From: Lentisphaerae bacterium GWF2_49_21
GTDB lineage: Bacteria; Verrucomicrobiota; Lentisphaeria; Victivallales; GWF2-50-93
Direction: 5' to 3'
Length of the DNA: 64,000 nt
Assembly: GCA_001804805.1 (NCBI GenBank)
Contig: MHBH01000084.1
Location: forward strand, 17,018 to 81,017
The notes below the pieces were generated by a model. It worked only from the letters and a program-made list of their open reading frames with translations. It ran no database searches and was not told the DNA's origin. Made by a program: the position numbers and the translations under genes. Positions 17,872-26,435 of this stretch are shown here, piece by piece. Position 1 is the first letter of the stretch; each line of letters opens with the position of its first letter.

Positions 17872-17901
17872 ATAAAATAAATCCGTCAGGATTTATTTTA
17901 T
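17872..17901. terminator. Bidirectional intrinsic terminator
   Basis: Perfect 13-bp arms (ATAAAATAAATCC / GGATTTATTTTAT) around a GTCA loop, between the convergent HAD and URO-D genes, with A/T-rich ends on both strands. It overlaps the URO-D stop codon by one base. Confidence 0.8.
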
Positions 17902-18980
17902 CATTTCATCCCGAAGGTCTTTTCCTTCAGGTCGAGATAGAACACGTAGTTCTCCCAGCTGACGTCCGGCGGACAGCGATGGTCGCAGAACGGGATGTAT
18001 CCACCGCGTTCGACAAGAGGGATAAGGGAATTCATATATTCAGTGATGGCCTTGGGGCCGGCGATCATCTTCGTCTTGTCAAAGCCTCCCATGATCCTTA
18101 GATCCTTGCCGTATTCCTTCAAGAGTTCGCCGGGATGGCAGCAGCACATGACCTCGAACGGGAAAAGGCAGTTCACTCCGCCTTCGAGGAAATACTTGAG
18201 TATCGGCCTGACATCACCGTCGCAGTCGATCCACCAGATGTCAATGCCGTGTTTCTTGAGCTTGGCATTGATACGCTTGTAGCGGGGCATGACCTTGTCC
18301 TTGAAGAACTCGACCGATACAAGCGGGCCGTTCTTGAAGCAGATGTCCTCCCAGCCGCTCGCGTAGTCGAACTTGAAATGCGGAAGTATCTCATCCAGGA
18401 AATTCTCGATAAGAACGCACTGGTTCTCGATCATGTCCTCGACCATTTCGGGATAATCATACATGGCATAGGCAAGTCCTTCGACAGTTAGCAGATCCCT
18501 GACTCGTCCAATCATGGAGCCGCAGTCGACGCCGAGGGGATAGTCGCGGTTCTCCGGATGCTCCGCCTTCAGCTTCTTGATATTGGTCTTCCTGGCGGGA
18601 TTGCCGGGATTCAGATGTTCTTTCTTGACTTTCTTCCAGTCGTCGGGTGTCTGTATGGATGAACCGATATAATGTGGAATGGTGCTGTGCCCGTCCTTGG
18701 GAATTTCACAGATCAGCCCGTTGGAATCAACTATGGTCTTGGAAGTGGCGGTCTCGGAAATAACCTTGCGCTCAAATGAAGGGATGAGCCAGGGTGTGCC
18801 AATGCCGGCGATCCTGTCGAAGCTGAAGTAGATATTGGCTTCACCCTCGTTTGTAATCTTGTTTTCAATGAAAGGCTTCCAGAGGCCGTAGTTCTCCTGC
18901 CAGTATCCGAACTCCATGTTGAAGCACCTGTCGATCGGCTTGTAGTGCATCTGGTTGTTGAAGCGTTCAAGGTCGGTCAT
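17901..18980 (-). CDS. URO-D family protein, paralogue 2
   Basis: The chosen start (MTDLERFNNQMHYKPIDR) aligns with the N-terminus of paralogue 1 (MNGRQRFAEVMSYGKPDR) and gives 359 aa. An earlier ATG at 19022 has AAGGAG 4-5 bp upstream and is the alternative; a still longer form would run into a hairpin repeat. Family blocks seen are IDIWWIDCDGDVRPIL, NCLFPFEVM, LRIMGGFDKTKM and DHRCPPDVSWE. The function is probably not haem synthesis, and a corrinoid or methyl-transfer reaction is conceivable. It is divergent from an AraC-type regulator across a long palindrome, which suggests control by that regulator in response to a sugar or related signal. Confidence 0.82.
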   Translation of the reverse strand: MTDLERFNNQMHYKPIDRCFNMEFGYWQENYGLWKPFIENKITNEGEANIYFSFDRIAGIGTPWLIPSFERKVISETATSKTIVDSNGLICEIPKDGHSTIPHYIGSSIQTPDDWKKVKKEHLNPGNPARKTNIKKLKAEHPENRDYPLGVDCGSMIGRVRDLLTVEGLAYAMYDYPEMVEDMIENQCVLIENFLDEILPHFKFDYASGWEDICFKNGPLVSVEFFKDKVMPRYKRINAKLKKHGIDIWWIDCDGDVRPILKYFLEGGVNCLFPFEVMCCCHPGELLKEYGKDLRIMGGFDKTKMIAGPKAITEYMNSLIPLVERGGYIPFCDHRCPPDVSWENYVFYLDLKEKTFGMK

Positions 18981-19036
18981 CTTGCTCTTCCATTTCGGAC
19001 GGCACGGAGTGATGTTGCTCATTGGGCTCCTTTTTA

Positions 19037-19065
19037 AAGAGCGGACGTGGCAAGCACGTCCCTCC
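19037..19065 (-). repeat. Family E hairpin (GGAG head)
   Basis: The minus strand reads GGAG, stem GGACGTG, loop CTTGC, stem CACGTCC, then GCTCTT. The copy at 62320 has the innermost pair changed from G-C to C-G. Confidence 0.75.
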
Positions 19066-19094
19066 ATTTTAAGATTAGCATTATCTTGTTATAA

Positions 19095-19137
19095 TATTTA
19101 TTCCACTGGCATTGAAGATGCCAGTGGAATAAATATA
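19095..19137. promoter_or_regulatory. 43-bp palindrome between URO-D gene and AraC regulator
   Basis: Perfect 19-bp inverted arms (19095-19113 and 19119-19137; core TTCCACTGGCAT) around TGAAG. It is centred between the two divergent genes and next to a TATAAT (19091-19096). It could be an operator for the regulator or a transcribed hairpin; there is no T-run. Confidence 0.6.
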
Positions 19138-19180
19138 ATCAATATGTTTAAATTGCTAATAACTGGATTATATTGCTATT

Positions 19181-19993
19181 ATGAAGAGAAGAAACTTTAA
19201 ATTAGCGCTGGCGAGTTCCCCGACGCAGAAGGAACGCCAGATGGGGATCTGGGTTATAAGTTCCGGACACTTCGACACGGCCGACCACGTACTGAAGTCC
19301 AGGACTTTCGAGCAGTCCCTGCTCCTGTATTGTCTAGATGGCCGCGGCTCGTTCAGGCTTGGCGAGACAACATACGCCATAGGCAATGGCGACATCTTCT
19401 ACACGCCCGCCCATTTCAACCACGGATACGAATGCGATCCTCTCGTGGGCTGGAATCTAAAGTGGCTGCATTTTTCCGGAAGCTATGCTGAAAATCTCCT
19501 GCGCATCGCCGGGTTCAGCGCAGTCAGTCCTGTTAGGAACATCGGACAGAACGACTCGGTTTCAAGGGGGTTTGACAGGATGAGGTCTATCCTCAAGTCG
19601 AAACAGATGGACTACAGCATTGATGCCACCCGCGCGTTCATAGACGTGCTGGTGGAACTGATCAAGGTTTCAGAACCGAAGGACATGTCCCGCAACCTGC
19701 TTGAAGCCGTGACCCTTGAAAGTCAGAACCTTGAATCCGCCGCAAGGAAGGCTGGATATTCAAAGTTCCATTTCTGCAGGCTTTTCAAGAAGGTGACAGG
19801 TGTGACGCCTTGGACATATGCGGTTAATCTCAAGCTCGACAAGGCGAAGGAGCTTCTGATGAATTCAGATGTCTCCGTCAAGGAGGTCGCGCTTTCCGTA
19901 GGGATAAACGATCCGAACTATTTCACCCGCATCTTTGCGAAATACGCAGGAATGTCGCCGGTCAAGTACAGGAAACTCATGTCGGAGAGATAG
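19181..19993 (+). CDS. AraC-family transcriptional regulator
   Basis: A 270-aa protein. The N-terminal part is a cupin-like sensing domain (LDGRGSFRLGETTYAIGNGD and the following FYTPAHFNHGYE). The C-terminal 90 residues carry the two AraC helix-turn-helix units, NLESAARKAGYSKFHFCRLF with KVTGVTPWTYA and VSVKEVALSVGINDPNYFTR with IFAKYAGMSPVKY. Such regulators usually bind a sugar or related metabolite. It is divergent from the second URO-D gene, its likely target, with a large palindrome in between. Confidence 0.88.
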   Translation: MKRRNFKLALASSPTQKERQMGIWVISSGHFDTADHVLKSRTFEQSLLLYCLDGRGSFRLGETTYAIGNGDIFYTPAHFNHGYECDPLVGWNLKWLHFSGSYAENLLRIAGFSAVSPVRNIGQNDSVSRGFDRMRSILKSKQMDYSIDATRAFIDVLVELIKVSEPKDMSRNLLEAVTLESQNLESAARKAGYSKFHFCRLFKKVTGVTPWTYAVNLKLDKAKELLMNSDVSVKEVALSVGINDPNYFTRIFAKYAGMSPVKYRKLMSER

Positions 19994-20008
19994 GGAAGGG
20001 GGGGGGCA

Positions 20009-20052
20009 ATCGAATGACGAATAACGAACAGCCGAATAACGAATTTCGAAGT
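20009..20052. repeat. Heptanucleotide-period degenerate array
   Basis: Units cgaatga, cgaataa, cgaacag, then ccgaataa and cgaattt with one 8-bp step. It begins 16 bp after the AraC stop. Confidence 0.65.
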
Positions 20053-20085
20053 ATCGGATTTGATATGTTTAGAGAATATTTGCTT

Positions 20086-20149
20086 GTAGTTAACGCATTA
20101 TTGCGTGTTCTTCGCTTTTTTTTAACACAGCCAATAATGGCTTAACTAC
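20086..20149. repeat. Inverted pair of family A hairpins
   Basis: The plus copy 20086-20112 is GTAGTTAA, CGCA, TTAT, TGCG, TGTTCTT. The minus copy 20124-20149 is GTAGTTAA, GCCA, TTAT, TGGC, TGTGTT. Similar converging pairs are at 35950-36015 (arms in the opposite order) and 48714-48777. Confidence 0.85.
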
Positions 20150-20186
20150 TAGCATTGTAGAAATAATTTCACAGGAGGATTTCAAA

Positions 20187-20215
20187 GGAGCGCCCCGAGG
20201 CCCGGCGCTCGGGGC
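20187..20215 (+). repeat. Family F hairpin (GGAG head)
   Basis: GGAGCG, then GCCCCGAG...CTCGGGGC. The copy at 35723 has GTCCCGAG...CTCGGGAC, a compensated C-G to T-A change. Confidence 0.75.
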
Positions 20216-20221
20216 AAAAAT

Positions 20222-20247
20222 GTAGCATAGGCATCTTGCCTGTGATT
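20222..20247 (+). repeat. Family C hairpin (GTAG head)
   Basis: GTAGCAT, then AGGCA, loop TCT, TGCCT and GTG. Confidence 0.7.
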
Positions 20248-20265
20248 TCTCAATTCTAAATTTTC

Positions 20266-20291
20266 AGTTGCCGGCGAGACGCCAGCGCTCC
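20266..20291 (-). repeat. Family B hairpin
   Basis: Identical in its 24-nt core to the copy at 1625, in opposite orientation. Confidence 0.8.
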
Positions 20292-20318
20292 GTAACACAG
20301 GCAAGATGCCTGTGTTAC
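20292..20318. repeat. Family C hairpin, near-perfect palindrome
   Basis: GTAACACAGGCA and TGCCTGTGTTAC around AGA. It directly abuts the family B copy. Confidence 0.75.
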
Positions 20319-20505
20319 ATTATCAAATCCCAATACCAGATATCAACAATAAATCCAGATTCGAAGTGGCTTCTTGAATCAGATGATTTGCAGAAGGCAG
20401 TGAAATTAACAAGGATCTAATCCATCCCATATAACTTCCGCGAAATAAATTTTGCGAAACTAGGAAATGCTCTTTTGAATAGATCGTTTTGAATTCTATT
20501 GGCCG

Positions 20506-21825
20506 TTAATTATTCCTTGCACCATCTAAATGTATTTGCTCCGCGGCGGAATTTACTCGCCGCATGGCGTCCATCAGTTCAGCATAAGGCTTGTCTTCAA
20601 TAGTGACAATTCCGTAGTTGGAGTTCTCTCCGTCGGGATGCCTTCCTTCCTTCGGCTCATCGGCATATTCGAACCAGTGGTAGCCGACAAATGAAGGATT
20701 TTCCAATGCGGCGGCAGTGAACTTCTCAAACGTCCTGGCACGTTCCGCCTGGTTCTTTACCCACATTCCGGCACCCTTAGTGTTGGGCAGTCCGGAGTCC
20801 TCGCTCCTGAACGAGTATTCCGTAATCATGCATGGTTTCCCATGAGCAGAATATTTTGCGAGAGACGAAAGCGGTTCCGGAGCGTAGCAGTTGAATGAGA
20901 TGACGTCGAGATGCCTTGCGGCTGCGGCGATCACCGGCTCCTGCGGGACATATGCGAAACGTGCGCCAAGATTGAGATGGTTCGGGGCCGCCTCCCTGAT
21001 CGCGGATGATACCGCACTAAAATAATTTTCGGCGACAAGCCCTGCGAAAGCTTCGCAGTCCGCGACGAATGACGCACGTTTCGGATCGGCTTCATTTGCC
21101 TTGCGTTCGACTTCCTGGTTCTGCATGTACATGGCATCCCTGCCATAAGGCTGATCTATTTTTCCGGAATCTCCAAGCGAACTCCATCCGCTGAAACTGG
21201 TCTTCCATACCGAGTTGAAATCTGCGATGGATGGATATCGGGTCTTGAGCAGCTCTACCGCCGCCCTTCGACCGGGACTGTCTTTCGGCATCGCAAGAAA
21301 GAGAGTGAGAAGTTCTTCCGGACCGCGCCAGTCGGGCCCCCAGCGGAGTTCGTTGTCGGCAAACCAGCCCAGGATATTCTGTGTGTCAATATGAGGCTTG
21401 CAGATCTTCTTCATCGAGGAAACTGCGAATTTCGCAAAGCGTGGATCGAAGACGTCCGGGAATATCCCGTGGAGCCATGCGTTGCTCCCCTTGTTCATTT
21501 CCGCCACGAATCCTGAGGCCGTGTTCAGGATGGGCGTGATTGCCATGCGTCCGCCTTGGACTTCGATTTCCGCCAGCGCGGAATCGGACCAGGCACCGAG
21601 CGTGTTGAATCCGAGTTCGCGCAGCTGTTTCACCGTTGCTTCACGCCAGTCTTCTTCTGAACCGTGTTTCTTCAGGCAGTTTTCGGCATATGGGACCTTG
21701 TCGGAATTCATGATGCGGTCTGCATGGTAGCCCACATGGCATACCGCCTTGCAGAGGAATTTTTTGCCGCTAGGATCGGTGAACCACCATTTTCCGTCGA
21801 GTTTGTCCGTCTTATAAAATCCCAT
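20506..21825 (-). CDS. Clan GH-A glycoside hydrolase, beta-agarase (GH50)-like
   Basis: A 439-aa protein without a signal peptide. Two candidate catalytic glutamates follow the clan GH-A pattern: Glu159 in LGWFADNELRWG (acid/base, after Asn) and Glu336 in CMITEYSFRS (nucleophile). The stretches HLNLGARFAY and DVISFNCYAPEP resemble the barrel of GH50 agarases and related beta-galactosidases. The natural substrate, a galactan or another beta-linked glycan, cannot be decided from sequence alone. The absence of export signals suggests that it processes imported oligosaccharides. A C-type hairpin repeat lies just upstream of the start. Its ribosome-binding site is GGAGAGG in the reverse strand near 21829. 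Confidence 0.7.
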   Translation of the reverse strand: MGFYKTDKLDGKWWFTDPSGKKFLCKAVCHVGYHADRIMNSDKVPYAENCLKKHGSEEDWREATVKQLRELGFNTLGAWSDSALAEIEVQGGRMAITPILNTASGFVAEMNKGSNAWLHGIFPDVFDPRFAKFAVSSMKKICKPHIDTQNILGWFADNELRWGPDWRGPEELLTLFLAMPKDSPGRRAAVELLKTRYPSIADFNSVWKTSFSGWSSLGDSGKIDQPYGRDAMYMQNQEVERKANEADPKRASFVADCEAFAGLVAENYFSAVSSAIREAAPNHLNLGARFAYVPQEPVIAAAARHLDVISFNCYAPEPLSSLAKYSAHGKPCMITEYSFRSEDSGLPNTKGAGMWVKNQAERARTFEKFTAAALENPSFVGYHWFEYADEPKEGRHPDGENSNYGIVTIEDKPYAELMDAMRRVNSAAEQIHLDGARNN

Positions 21826-21845
21826 TGTCCCTCTCCTTTATTAAT

Positions 21846-21903
21846 GTAGCACAGGCGTTCTTCGACAATCTCAGCACAAGTCAGGACAGGTCTTGCCTGT
21901 GCT
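21846..21903. repeat. Family C-like extended hairpin
   Basis: It begins with GTAGCACAGGC and ends with GCCTGTGCT, with a 30-40-nt interior (including acaggtctt) absent from the short copies. It lies between prmC and the glycoside hydrolase gene. Confidence 0.55.
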
Positions 21904-21906
21904 TTA

Positions 21907-22752
21907 TTATTTCATCAAAATGCAGAACCTGATCTTCCCGCAAAGATCCTTTTTGAATTCAATCGAATAATATTTTCCTGACCTGTCAAAAATAATTTTT
22001 ATCGGATTCTCCTGCTCAGGGCTTATCTCGAGGATGAGATGTCCGCCATCTTCTAGACTTTCATGCGCTGTGGAAATAAGTCTCCTGATAAAAGTCAGCC
22101 CGTCCTTGCCGGCGATCAGCGCCGATCTCGGTTCATATCTGCGGATTTCGCAGGGCAGGGCGGCGTAGTCCTTTGCGTTTATGTAGGGAAGATTTGCCGT
22201 AATGACGCTGAACTTCCTCCTTATACCTTTCAGAAGATCCACCTTGAGGAATTTTACTTTTCTGATATCGTTCAGCCTCATGTTCCTTTTCGCATACCCG
22301 AGTGCGACAGGACTGATGTCGGAAGCGTTCACCTTCAGGTCCGGACGTTCCTGCGAGAGCGAGAGGGCTATGGCTCCAGTTCCGGTAGCGATGTCAAGGA
22401 CTTCTGAATTTTTCGGAGCAAGCTTGATGGCATGCTCTACAAGTATTTCAGTTTCCGGCCTAGGGACAAGAACGCCAGTACCGACTTTTAGGACAATGTT
22501 CCTGAAATATGCCTTTCCGAAAATATACTGGAGAGGTTCGTGCTTCAGCCGTCTTTCCAGAATGGAATTCATATTTTGGTTTTGAGCGGTTGACAGGATC
22601 TGCTTTTTATCGAGAAGCATTTCGAGCCGCGGTTTTCCTATGGCTTCAGACAGGATCAGTTCAGATTCAAGTCTTGGATCGGAGGTCATGGCGGATTTCA
22701 ATTTTATTTCAAGGTCGGCAAGAGCACTGGCTATGCTGATCGGGGACTTCAC
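21907..22752 (-). CDS. prmC: Peptide-chain-release-factor N5-glutamine methyltransferase
   Basis: A 281-aa protein with the PrmC/HemK layout: an N-terminal helical domain, LVPRPETE (residues 96-103), the SAM-binding DIATGTGAIAL (120-130), and catalytic NLPY (187-190) where many relatives have NPPY. It methylates the GGQ glutamine of release factors RF1/RF2 using SAM, in the cytoplasm. Here prfA is not adjacent. The gene's start overlaps the stop of the small upstream gene by 4 bp, so they are translated together. NLPY is a known variant of the motif. Confidence 0.93.
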   Translation of the reverse strand: MKSPISIASALADLEIKLKSAMTSDPRLESELILSEAIGKPRLEMLLDKKQILSTAQNQNMNSILERRLKHEPLQYIFGKAYFRNIVLKVGTGVLVPRPETEILVEHAIKLAPKNSEVLDIATGTGAIALSLSQERPDLKVNASDISPVALGYAKRNMRLNDIRKVKFLKVDLLKGIRRKFSVITANLPYINAKDYAALPCEIRRYEPRSALIAGKDGLTFIRRLISTAHESLEDGGHLILEISPEQENPIKIIFDRSGKYYSIEFKKDLCGKIRFCILMK

Positions 22753-23006
22753 TTGGAAGCCTCCTGGAGAATGTCGGAGAATTCATCCGGGGAGACTTCT
22801 TCGAGCTTTTTGCCTTTTGTCTGAAGTTTCTCATTGACCTTGACGGCGGTCTCCGTCATACGCTCATGCGTCTCCTCCGATCCTCCCATCAAATAGAAAT
22901 TATCGCCCTTGGTGACTCGCGTGTGGCCGTCCTTGTTGTCAAGTCCGAGCCCGAGCATGAGGGCTTTGGGCTTTGAATTCTTCCTGTCTTTTCCAATGTT
23001 TTTCAT
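22749..23006 (-). CDS. Small conserved protein of unknown function
   Basis: An 85-aa protein: a basic N-terminus, then LGLDNKDGHTRVTKGDNFYL and GGSEETHERM, and a charged helical end. The 4-bp overlap with prmC and good codon usage make it a real gene. No domain was assigned. The Gly-rich central segment and absence of a signal peptide suggest a small cytoplasmic protein. The family seems to be shared with other Planctomycetota/Lentisphaerota-type genomes, but that is from memory and not checked. Confidence 0.7.
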   Translation of the reverse strand: MKNIGKDRKNSKPKALMLGLGLDNKDGHTRVTKGDNFYLMGGSEETHERMTETAVKVNEKLQTKGKKLEEVSPDEFSDILQEASK

Positions 23007-23053
23007 ATTGCATAATATTAGAACTTTGCCTTGTTTATTTGCAAGGCAAAGGG

Positions 23054-23917
23054 CTAATTTGAAATGAATTTCTTTACGAATTCGGTTATCTCATGAGGCT
23101 TATCCTCGAAGAGATAGTGTCCAGCCTCATACAGGGGGAGTACTGTCGCCTGCGGATATATGTCCTTCCACTTCTTTAGGAACCCAGGATTGAAACACCA
23201 GTCCTTCATGCCCCAGACGATCGCCACCGGCTGTTCGCGGAACATCCACAGTCCGTGCTCGATGCCTACAAGGGTCTCATAGGACGGATCTTCTGGAATA
23301 ATCGGTATATCCTTTATGAAATTATATACCGCGATCCTGTTTTCGTAGGAGTCGTAGGGGAGGATGAATCCGTCCTTTACATCCTGCGGCATTTTTCTGA
23401 CGGTCGTCATGCTGAGCGAGGCTTTGCAGAAAAGATTGAATTTCCTTACAAGCATTTCACCGAGCCATGGAGTTTTGCACAAGGCTATCCGCGAAGGCAG
23501 CCGGGTGTCCGTGAACGCCGCCGTGTTTGTGATGATCAGCCTCTTTATCCTTTCCGGATACCGTATCGCGAATCCAAGCCCGATCGGGCCTCCCCAGTCA
23601 TGGACAAGCAGATTTATGTTCTCGAGGTTTAGTGCAAGAAGGAACTCCTCAAGATTGTCTATGTGGGTTTCAAGCCTGTATTGGAAGTTCTGGGGCTTGT
23701 CCGACAATCCGCATCCCAGATGGTCCGGGACGATCACGCGGTGCTCCCTGCTTAATTCGGGGATGAGGTTCCTGAAGAGGAACGACCAGGAAGGATTGCC
23801 ATGCAGCATCACAAGCGGTTCGCCGCGCCCTTCGTCAAGGTAATGGTAATTGTAATTTTTTATCTTGAAAAAATTACTTTTGAAAGGATACATGTCTTTT
23901 ATTTTTGATATATCCAT
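23054..23917 (-). CDS. oleB: Alpha/beta-hydrolase, OleB-like beta-lactone decarboxylase (haloalkane dehalogenase family)
   Basis: A 287-aa alpha/beta-hydrolase of the haloalkane-dehalogenase family. The oxyanion-hole motif is HGNPSW (39-44), the nucleophile elbow VHDWGG has Asp107, the acid is probably Asp239 in GMKDW, and the base is His267 in AGHYLF. OleB decarboxylates cis-3-alkyl-4-alkyl-2-oxetanones to cis-olefins in long-chain hydrocarbon synthesis. The OleB call rests mainly on its position directly downstream of an OleA-like gene, as in known ole clusters; alone it could be a dehalogenase. A 7-bp-period array fills the gap between them. Confidence 0.75.
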   Translation of the reverse strand: MDISKIKDMYPFKSNFFKIKNYNYHYLDEGRGEPLVMLHGNPSWSFLFRNLIPELSREHRVIVPDHLGCGLSDKPQNFQYRLETHIDNLEEFLLALNLENINLLVHDWGGPIGLGFAIRYPERIKRLIITNTAAFTDTRLPSRIALCKTPWLGEMLVRKFNLFCKASLSMTTVRKMPQDVKDGFILPYDSYENRIAVYNFIKDIPIIPEDPSYETLVGIEHGLWMFREQPVAIVWGMKDWCFNPGFLKKWKDIYPQATVLPLYEAGHYLFEDKPHEITEFVKKFISN

Positions 23918-23978
23918 CTAAATATAATCCCTGATTAATTTACTGACACTCCCACTTCGTCCGCTGCAGCGGAACTCC

Positions 23979-24050
<72 letters not shown>

Positions 24051-24053
<3 letters not shown>

Positions 24054-25097
24054 CCATTCAACGCCCAGCATTGTGCAGTTTATTCCGCTTCCGATCCCGA
24101 GCAGGGCCAGCTTCTGACCGGTCCTGACTTTCCCTTCCTTTACGGCCAATGCCGCTGTTATCGGACATGACACCGAGCCTACATTCCCGAGGGAGGAGAG
24201 AGTCGGGAAATCTTTTTCAATGTTGATTCCCAGCGTCTCATACATGAGCTTCCTGTGAGCGGAGCCGACCTGGTGCGTGCAGAAGCAGTCGGGAGTATCG
24301 TTTGTCCATCCGAGCTCCTTCTTGAAGAGCTTCCACGTCGAGGCCGCCACCTCAACGCCCTTGAGCATCAGCTCTTCCGAATCCGTGCTCATCAATGTCT
24401 CGGTGTTGTCGGACATCCCCTTGTCGGCATTTCCCCTGCAGAGCCTGTTGTGCGAAGTGACCGCGAGCGAATGTCCGCCGATGAACTTGTGGTTCGATGA
24501 GCTGATCTTCCTGTCGGCAAGAACGACGGCGACCGAACCGGAGCCGATTGTCAGCGATGAAAAGTATTTCTTTATGGACTGCCGTGTCAGTGACTTGTCA
24601 TCAAGCATCACCCTGATCGTGCTTTCGAGAAGCGGACGGCTGTTTTCCCCTGCAACAAGAAGCGCCGCCCTGATCTGCCCGAGTTCGATCATGTTTGCGG
24701 CGGTTATCATGCCTGTCAGTATACCGAGACATGCGTTTGAAATGTCGAATACTATCGCATCTTCGGGGAGGCCGAGTGCGCTGTGGACAACTGTAGCCGT
24801 CGCAGGTTCCAGGAAATCACGGCAGACGGAACACATTATCAGGCAGCCGATGTCCTTCTTTTCAATTTTGGATTCTTCGAGGGCGCTGCGTCCAGCGAGA
24901 ATGGCTGCATCACTCGGCATGGTGCCCGGTTTCCAGAACCGCCGTTCCTTTATCCCTGACATCATCTCAAGCCTGCCGAACGGGAGTTTCAGCCTCTCAT
25001 AGACGGGAGAGAGCTTTTTCTCGATATCGTCCGAGGTTATCACCTCCGGTGCGAGCTCGTAGCCGAAAGATTCTATGTTGACATTCTTATAAATCAT
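24051..25097 (-). CDS. oleA: OleA-like thiolase (Claisen condensation of acyl-CoAs; 3-oxoacyl-ACP synthase III family)
   Basis: A 348-aa thiolase-fold enzyme. The active residues fit OleA: Glu97 (FLEPATA), Cys123 (NACLGI), His275 (THQVGSAH) and Asn305 (GNVGS). The Glu-Cys spacing (26) and His-Asn spacing (30) equal those of Xanthomonas OleA (Glu117, Cys143, His285, Asn315). OleA condenses two long-chain acyl-CoAs to a 2-alkyl-3-ketoacid, the first step of cis-olefin synthesis. FabH lacks the glutamate contributed from the partner chain. The neighbour oleB supports the call, but oleC and oleD are not in the window. The group ispG-oleA-oleB-small protein-prmC is all on the minus strand. Confidence 0.82.
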
Positions 25098-25141
25098 AAT
25101 TTCCCCTTTTCAGGGAAAATTATATTAAATGCAGATTTCCC

Positions 25142-25163
25142 AATTCGATGTTGGAAGTTCGAC
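25142..25163. repeat. Heptanucleotide-period segment, upstream of J hairpin
   Basis: Units gatgttg, gaagttc, gacctgt. It is the left flank of the family J hairpin. Confidence 0.6.
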
Positions 25164-25194
25164 CTGTCCCCCGTAGCCTTGGCGAAGGAGGATG
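25164..25194. repeat. Family J hairpin
   Basis: CTGTCCCCCGTAGCC and GGCGAAGGAGGATG. A relative of the element at 16853, set inside a 7-bp-period array. Confidence 0.65.
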
Positions 25195-25214
25195 TTGGAA
25201 GTTCGATGTTCATT
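25192..25214. repeat. Heptanucleotide-period segment at the ispG stop
   Basis: Units gatgttg, gaagttc, gatgttc. They continue the left-hand segment at 25142 and run into the ispG TGA (25210-25212). Confidence 0.65.
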
Positions 25215-26307
25215 TTTCCCTTCTCAGTTCCTTTCTCAATATCTCCAGCGCCTTCGCTTCGGAAAATACGCCTTTCAATTTGCCTTTCATGAATACGGCG
25301 AGCTTTCCCTTGTTGCCGCCGGCGATCCCGATGTCGGCGTCACGGGCCTCTCCAGGGCCGTTCACGGCGCATCCCATCACGGCAATTTTCCCGATCCTTA
25401 TCCTGCCGCCGGACTTCCTGATATTTTCAATTTCAGCTTCGACTTTCCCGGCGAGGCCGATAAGATCGAACTTGGTCCTGCCACAGGTCGGGCACGACAC
25501 TATTTCAGGCTGCGCCTTCCTGAGCCCTGCGCTTTCCAATATCATAATGCCGGTTTTCACCTCTTCAACCGGATCGGAGGTAAGACTTACCCGGATTGTG
25601 TCTCCGATCCCTTCGAGAAGCAGTGCACCTATGCCGACTGCGGATTTCACTGTTCCGCGGATGAGAGTGCCGGCTTCCGTGATCCCCAGATGAAGCGGAT
25701 AATCGGACTGCTGTGAAAATTTCCTATAGGCCATCACGGTCGCAGGGACGCTTGAAGCCTTCAATGATACTTTTATTTTCCTGAATCCGTATCTCTCAAG
25801 GATACGGCATTCATTGAGAGCGCTTTTTACAAGAGCGTCTGACAATGCCTCGTCATGGCGTGGCATCCCAGGTTTGAATAGTTTCAATAATTCCCTGGGC
25901 AGGCTTCCGGAATTCGCCCCCACGCGGATTGGGATGTCCTTTTCTCCTGCCGCTTCAGCGATGAGCCTGACCTTTGCCTCGTCCCCTATGTTGCCTGGAT
26001 TGATCCTGATTCCGTGGACGCCAGCTTTTATCGCTGACAACGCGAGCCTGTAGTCAAAATGGATATCTGCGATCACAGGTATCGGGCTTTCCGAGAGGAT
26101 CCCGGCAAGTTTTTCAGCTGCCGGATTGTCGGGCACCGCCACCCTTATGATGTCACAGCCTGCGTCGGACAATCTCCTTATCTGCCGGATTGTAGCTTTG
26201 GCGTTTCCGGTGTCGGTATTGGTCATCGACTGCACGGAAACGGGCGAGCCGCCCCCGACGGGTACTCTTCCGACAAATAGCTTTCTTGTTTTCATATGTT
26301 TTGACAT
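25210..26307 (-). CDS. ispG: 4-hydroxy-3-methylbut-2-en-1-yl diphosphate synthase
   Basis: A 365-aa protein of the MEP isoprenoid pathway, converting MEcPP to HMBPP with a [4Fe-4S] cluster in the cytoplasm. The cluster ligands are visible: Cys272 and Cys275 in SCPTCGRT and Cys313 in GCAVNGPGE, with conserved Glu320 nearby. The TIM-barrel part has QSMTNTDT, DIHFDYRLAL and RINPGNIG. The length is normal for the two-domain form. It heads the minus-strand group that continues with oleA and oleB. The last residues (LRREK) are followed directly by a 7-bp-period array. Confidence 0.96.
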   Translation of the reverse strand: MSKHMKTRKLFVGRVPVGGGSPVSVQSMTNTDTGNAKATIRQIRRLSDAGCDIIRVAVPDNPAAEKLAGILSESPIPVIADIHFDYRLALSAIKAGVHGIRINPGNIGDEAKVRLIAEAAGEKDIPIRVGANSGSLPRELLKLFKPGMPRHDEALSDALVKSALNECRILERYGFRKIKVSLKASSVPATVMAYRKFSQQSDYPLHLGITEAGTLIRGTVKSAVGIGALLLEGIGDTIRVSLTSDPVEEVKTGIMILESAGLRKAQPEIVSCPTCGRTKFDLIGLAGKVEAEIENIRKSGGRIRIGKIAVMGCAVNGPGEARDADIGIAGGNKGKLAVFMKGKLKGVFSEAKALEILRKELRREK

Positions 26308-26435
26308 AACCCTTTAAAATACACTCAAAAAAGATTTTTTCATAAAATAATCATTTCCATATTGTGTTATTGGCATATAAATGTTAGATTTCGTCTCAAT
26401 TTACATTCATAAAAACCAATTTGGAGGAATAATAG

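Larger units (their letters stand above)
19994..20505. other. Repeat-filled intergenic region (no gene)
   Basis: About 510 bp between convergent genes with no coding sequence recognised. In order it contains a 7-bp-period array, an inverted pair of family A hairpins, a family F hairpin, a family C hairpin, a family B hairpin and a second family C hairpin. The last 180 bp show no recognisable feature. Confidence 0.6.
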
